From: Planctomycetales bacterium
GTDB taxonomy: Bacteria > Planctomycetota > Phycisphaerae > SM23-33
Length of the DNA stretch: 8,943 bases
Assembly (NCBI GenBank): GCA_030631085.1
Contig: DAOVLV010000052.1
Span: forward strand, 1-8,943
Direction of reading: 5' to 3'
Part shown: piece after piece, positions 6,110 through 8,943 of the stretch
Layout: each line of letters begins with the position of its first letter
How positions within the stretch are numbered: the stretch's first letter is position 1
Position numbers and translations under genes: made by a program
The notes under the pieces: model-generated
The model's input: only the letters and a program-made list of their open reading frames with translations
Told to the model about the DNA's origin: nothing
The model's database searches: none

Positions 6110-6157
6110 CACAATACTAACTTATGCACACCAACGTCAATAAAAATTAGTATTGTG
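6110..6157. promoter_or_regulatory. Inverted repeat upstream of the RAYT gene
   Basis: CACAATACTAA (6110-6120) and TTAGTATTGTG (6147-6157) form an 11-bp inverted repeat with an A/T-rich 26-nt centre, 5 bp upstream of the RAYT start codon. These are half-sites of the same motif as the unit ends. The RAYT protein or a host factor might bind here to control expression. The IS insertion at 6162 cuts off any promoter further upstream. Confidence 0.45.
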
Positions 6158-6161
6158 TCCC
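6151..6161 (+). repeat. Target site duplication of the IS4 element, left copy
   Basis: TATTGTGTCCC abuts the left inverted repeat and is identical to 7641-7651. Eleven bp is within the 10-12 bp range typical of several IS4 subgroups. Confidence 0.92.
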
Positions 6162-7640
6162 TAATGGCAGGAGGTTAAGCCGAATCGTATCATAATCGTA
6201 TCATAAAAGCAGGCCTACCTTGACGATAAGATGGATATACACGGATCCATTACTCGTCGGCAAGGAGGCCTGACATGTATAGTATCGACACGTCCACCAA
6301 ATTGCATCAATCGTTCTCTCGTCCTGTTCAAGTTTCCGCCCTTGCCGATTTCCTCGCCGATGAGGAGATCGACATCATCTGTCGCCAACTCGGGCACTCG
6401 TGGCGTGGCCGAATCTTCACACCGGCTGTGACTGTCCGATCAATGGTCTATCGCCGGCTGCACCCAGACAAATCAATTCGTGCGGTGCTTGCAGACATGG
6501 TTGCCGGGGACGACAGGATCGAACGAACTCCGGCCACGACGTCATGGTGTGAGGCACGGTCACGACTTCCCGACCCCCTCTGGCCGAAACTTATTGGCGA
6601 CAGCACCGCCAAGCTGCAGACCTTGGCCGGTTGGCGATACCTTTACTTTGACCGGCCGGTTTATCTCCTGGACGGATCGACCATATCAATGCCAGACACA
6701 CCTGATCTGGTCGATGTCTTTGGCTACGCCAACACCAAGCATGGGTTCAGCCGCTTTCCCGTCGCACGAATCACTTTCATCACACACGCAGGCACAGAAG
6801 CCGTTGTGGACTATCGTCTTGATCGCTATCGCACAGGAGAAGACGCCCAATTCCGTACCATGTGGGACAGACTCCCGGATGAATGTATCCTCCTTTGTGA
6901 CAGGAAGTTCTGTTCGTTCTACAACTTGGCCAAGCTCTCCCGCAGAGGCATTGGCGTGATTTGCCCGCTGCACCAGCGCCGTGCTCCCAAGAGGCTCATT
7001 GCCGATGGAAAAAAACTCGGCGAAAATCAATGGATTGTTTGGTTTGACTTGGCGTCGCAGTCGCGAAGGAAATACAACGATCCGTCATTACCGACGCGTC
7101 TATGCGTTCGACTGATTCGCATTCGGTTCGTCCGGAATGGTAAGCCCAGGGAACTGTGGCTTGTGACGACGCTGCTGGATCACATCGGCTATCCTTGTTC
7201 GTCGATTGTTGATTTGTATAGGAGCCGATGGGGTATCGAGACACGAATTGGATCACTGAAGACGACACTCGATATGAACGTCGTGCCGAGCAAGACTGCC
7301 AAAGGTGTGCGATACGACGTCGCCGCCACGATTCTGGCACACAACCTTGTTTGGACATTGATTCACCAAGCCGCCGACAAGACCGGCGCCCCAGCTGGCC
7401 GGATCAGCTTTGCCGGTACGATCAAGACCATGCTGGCTTACTCAGGCCCACTACGAAATGCCGCACCATTACGCAGAGAGCATCTATACGACCAAATGCT
7501 TCGCAACATCGCGCGGAATCGGAATCGTGATCGTCCTGGACGTATCGAACCACGCCTTATCAAGCGGCAAAAGAAACGCTATGGATTCCTCAAGGTAAGT
7601 CGCAAGGAGGCAAGAAGAAATGCTTAACCTCCTGCCATTA
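6162..7640 (+). mobile_element. Complete IS4-family insertion sequence, 1,479 bp
   Basis: The terminal inverted repeats are perfect over 19 bp: TAATGGCAGGAGGTTAAGC (6162-6180) and its reverse complement (7622-7640). The 11-bp target duplication TATTGTGTCCC (6151-6161 and 7641-7651) is intact. One transposase gene fills the element, and its stop codon lies inside the right inverted repeat. Just inside the left end is an exact tandem pair of TCGTATCATAA (6185-6206), possibly a transposase-binding or promoter site. Perfect ends, an undecayed duplication and an open gene suggest recent insertion. It landed inside the right end repeat of the RAYT unit. Confidence 0.95.
6275..7627 (+). CDS. IS4-family DDE transposase
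   Basis: This 450-aa transposase cuts and joins the IS ends. The RNase H-like catalytic triad is visible: Asp133 in LLDGSTISMPD, Asp209 in CILLCDRKF, and Glu322 in the YREK signature Y315-x2-R318-x3-E322-x6-K329 (YRSRWGIETRIGSLK), which is diagnostic of the IS4 family. The C-terminus is rich in Arg and Lys. The ATG at 6275 is preceded by AAGGAGG with a 6-nt gap. The stop TAA at 7625-7627 lies within the right terminal repeat. Length and catalytic residues are intact, so it is probably functional. Transcription runs opposite to all other genes in the window. Confidence 0.96.
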   Translation: MYSIDTSTKLHQSFSRPVQVSALADFLADEEIDIICRQLGHSWRGRIFTPAVTVRSMVYRRLHPDKSIRAVLADMVAGDDRIERTPATTSWCEARSRLPDPLWPKLIGDSTAKLQTLAGWRYLYFDRPVYLLDGSTISMPDTPDLVDVFGYANTKHGFSRFPVARITFITHAGTEAVVDYRLDRYRTGEDAQFRTMWDRLPDECILLCDRKFCSFYNLAKLSRRGIGVICPLHQRRAPKRLIADGKKLGENQWIVWFDLASQSRRKYNDPSLPTRLCVRLIRIRFVRNGKPRELWLVTTLLDHIGYPCSSIVDLYRSRWGIETRIGSLKTTLDMNVVPSKTAKGVRYDVAATILAHNLVWTLIHQAADKTGAPAGRISFAGTIKTMLAYSGPLRNAAPLRREHLYDQMLRNIARNRNRDRPGRIEPRLIKRQKKRYGFLKVSRKEARRNA

Positions 7641-7651
7641 TATTGTGTCCC
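7641..7651 (+). repeat. Target site duplication of the IS4 element, right copy
   Basis: TATTGTGTCCC directly follows the right terminal repeat and is identical to 6151-6161. It continues into CAG, completing the 17-bp RAYT end repeat. Confidence 0.92.
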
Positions 7652-7656
7652 CAGTT

Positions 7657-8469
7657 TTACCACATTTCGTTGAGGAGGACTTGCAGGCGGGACAGGGCTT
7701 CTTTTTCCAGTTGGCGGGCGCGTTCGCGTGTGAGGCCGACCAGTTTGCCCACTTCCTTGAATGTTCGCTGCGGACCCTTGTGGCCGTCCAGCCCGAAGCG
7801 GTACGTCAGTATTTTCCGCTGCCGTTCGGGAAGTTTCGCCAGTAGTTTGCGGACGATTACCGCGTTACCCTCGTCCTCGAAGAGCATGGCTGGGTTTGCG
7901 CTGTCGTCGGCGAGTATCTCGGTAAGCGTCTGCGGTTCGTCGCCGGCCATTTGCGTAGGGGCGTTGACGGCCATGATTCCCTGGCAGATCATGGTTGCCT
8001 TTTTGCGTGAGATTTTCAGTTCTTTCGCTATTTCGTCGGTCGATGGCGGACGGCCCAGTTTTTCTTCGAGTTCTCTGGTGGCTTTGCGCCATTTGGAAAC
8101 CTGCTGGGCCATATAATCGGGGATGCGCACCGGTTGGACCGCGTTTATCATCGCGCGCTTGATGGTTTGCTTTATCCACCAGGAGGCATATGTGCTGAAA
8201 CGAACACCCTCGTCCGGGTCGAACTCCTCCACTGCCCGCATCAGTCCGATATTTCCTTCTGCTACCAGGTCGGACAGCGGCATGCCCCTGTCGGCGAACT
8301 GCTTTGCGATGTTGACCACGAGGCGAAGATTTGCCTGGATCATCTGCTCGCGAGCGGCGGGGTCCCGGTCCTGTTGTATCCGGCGGGCGAGGTCCTTCTC
8401 CTGCTGGGCCGTCAGAAGGTCCGTCTCGCCGATGTGGTCCAGGTACCACCCTAATCCTGCTTTCGCCAT
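7657..8469 (-). CDS. RNA polymerase sigma-70 factor, RpoD/SigA-like
   Basis: This is a 270-aa sigma factor that directs RNA polymerase to promoters. Region 1.2 lies at about residues 7-36 (GWYLDHIGETDLLTAQQEKDLARRI). Region 2 (about 40-112) includes the promoter-melting and -10-reading segment RFSTYASWWIKQTIKRA. Region 3 is at about 115-190. Region 4 (about 205-266) carries the -35-binding helix-turn-helix with TFKEVGKLVGLTRERARQLEKEALSRL. There is no long acidic region 1.1, so it fits a short primary-like or group 2 (RpoS/RpoH-like) factor better than a full RpoD. I start it at the ATG at 8469, preceded by GGAGG with an 8-nt gap; an upstream ATG at 8517 would add 16 unconserved residues. An ABC transporter gene ends 99 bp upstream on the same strand. 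The RAYT unit begins 2 bp after its stop. Confidence 0.93.
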   Translation of the reverse strand: MAKAGLGWYLDHIGETDLLTAQQEKDLARRIQQDRDPAAREQMIQANLRLVVNIAKQFADRGMPLSDLVAEGNIGLMRAVEEFDPDEGVRFSTYASWWIKQTIKRAMINAVQPVRIPDYMAQQVSKWRKATRELEEKLGRPPSTDEIAKELKISRKKATMICQGIMAVNAPTQMAGDEPQTLTEILADDSANPAMLFEDEGNAVIVRKLLAKLPERQRKILTYRFGLDGHKGPQRTFKEVGKLVGLTRERARQLEKEALSRLQVLLNEMW

Positions 8470-8568
8470 GGTCGATAACCTCCGCTTTTCATGGGCCTGC
8501 CGGTGTGGTTGACCCACATAAAATGTCGGTTCGCAGAGGTGGCGACTTGATTAGGGAATATCGCGGCG

Positions 8569-8943
8569 TTAACCGGTTTTATCTTCCTTGTAGAGTTGCC
8601 CGTACAGTTCGCATCTATCGAGCAGTTCGGCGTGCGTACCGGTGTCGATGATCCTTCCTGCGTCCATTACGGCGATGCGGTCGGCCTCCAGGACGGTCGA
8701 GAGGCTATGGGCGATAAGCAGCGTTGTCCTGCCCTTGCGGAACTCGGCCAGTGCCTGGTGGATTTTCTGTTCGCTGTCGGGGTCGATCTGGCTGGTGGCT
8801 TCGTCGAAGATAAGTATGGCAGGGTCGCGCAGAATGGCCCTGGCGATGGCGATTCGCTGCTTCTGACCGCCGGACAGCGTCGAGCCATGCTCGCCGACCA
8901 TTGTTTCGTATCCGTCGGGCATCTCGGCGACGAATTCATCGAC
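8569..8943 (-). CDS. ABC transporter ATP-binding domain, C-terminal part (cut by window edge)
   Basis: The last 124 codons of an ABC ATPase are visible; the gene continues beyond the right edge. The signature LSGGQ, the Walker B strand AILIFDEA, the D-loop SQID (usually SALD) and the H-loop histidine in LLIAHSLSTV are all present in the right order. The lead-in 'EFVAEMPDGYETMVGEHG' is typical of MsbA/LmrA-type exporters in which membrane and ATPase domains are fused. The membrane part would lie outside the window, so substrate and direction are unknown. The C-terminus ends GQLYKEDKTG, as is common in this group. It may be co-transcribed with the sigma factor gene, though the 99-bp gap allows a separate promoter. 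Confidence 0.93.
   Translation of the reverse strand, partial: VDEFVAEMPDGYETMVGEHGSTLSGGQKQRIAIARAILRDPAILIFDEATSQIDPDSEQKIHQALAEFRKGRTTLLIAHSLSTVLEADRIAVMDAGRIIDTGTHAELLDRCELYGQLYKEDKTG

Larger units (their letters stand above)
5413..7654. mobile_element. RAYT unit bracketed by 17-bp inverted repeats, interrupted by an IS4 element
   Basis: The left end CTGGGGACACAATACTA (5413-5429) is matched by its exact reverse complement. That complement is split: TAGTATTGTGTCCC at 6148-6161, and the last three bases CAG at 7652-7654 after the inserted IS. Without the IS and one target copy the unit is about 752 bp. It contains only the RAYT gene, whose stop codon TAG is the last triplet of the left repeat. 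A third, imperfect copy (GGCACAATACTAA, 6108-6120) lies just upstream of the RAYT start. Most RAYT genes are described as single-copy and associated with REPs, so well-defined symmetric ends are noteworthy. Confidence 0.75.

Overview
The window looks like a chromosomal segment of a Planctomycetota-type bacterium. This is an inference. It rests on a large secreted protein ending in a PEP-CTERM sorting signal with an Arg-Arg-Arg-Arg tail, a neighbouring secreted right-handed beta-helix protein, and intergenic space crowded with palindromic and short tandem repeats. No rRNA or other taxonomic marker is present, so the phylum is not proven.

Layout. Bases 1-439 are a gene-free string of short tandem arrays ending in a striking 10-bp-period array. 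Bases 495-4369 hold two minus-strand genes for secreted proteins: a PEP-CTERM surface protein (2132-4369) and, downstream of it, a beta-helix protein (495-1841). A 150-bp palindromic element lies between them, and a roughly 45-50 bp direct repeat lies on each side of the PEP-CTERM gene. Bases 4370-5426 have no intact gene. They hold several strong hairpins, the last ~35 codons of an IS3-type transposase, and a second diverged copy of the 1-439 composite repeat, including its decamer array.

Bases 5413-7654 are a nested mobile structure. A minus-strand REP-associated tyrosine transposase (RAYT, IS200/HUH type) is bracketed by perfect 17-bp inverted repeats. An intact 1,479-bp IS4-family element has inserted into the right-hand repeat. 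It has 19-bp perfect terminal inverted repeats and an 11-bp target duplication, and it carries a 450-aa DDE transposase on the plus strand. Removing the IS and one target copy by eye rebuilds the 17-bp RAYT repeat exactly.

Bases 7657-8943 return to core genome on the minus strand: the C-terminal end of an ABC transporter ATPase running in from the right edge, then a 270-aa primary-like sigma-70 factor. The RAYT unit begins 2 bp past the sigma stop codon.

How the parts relate. The two secreted proteins may belong to one extracellular or surface programme, but nothing in the sequence shows direct interaction. The most unusual content is non-coding: two copies of a modular satellite element, and a RAYT unit with well-defined ends lying next to a structured hairpin that could be its REP-like substrate.
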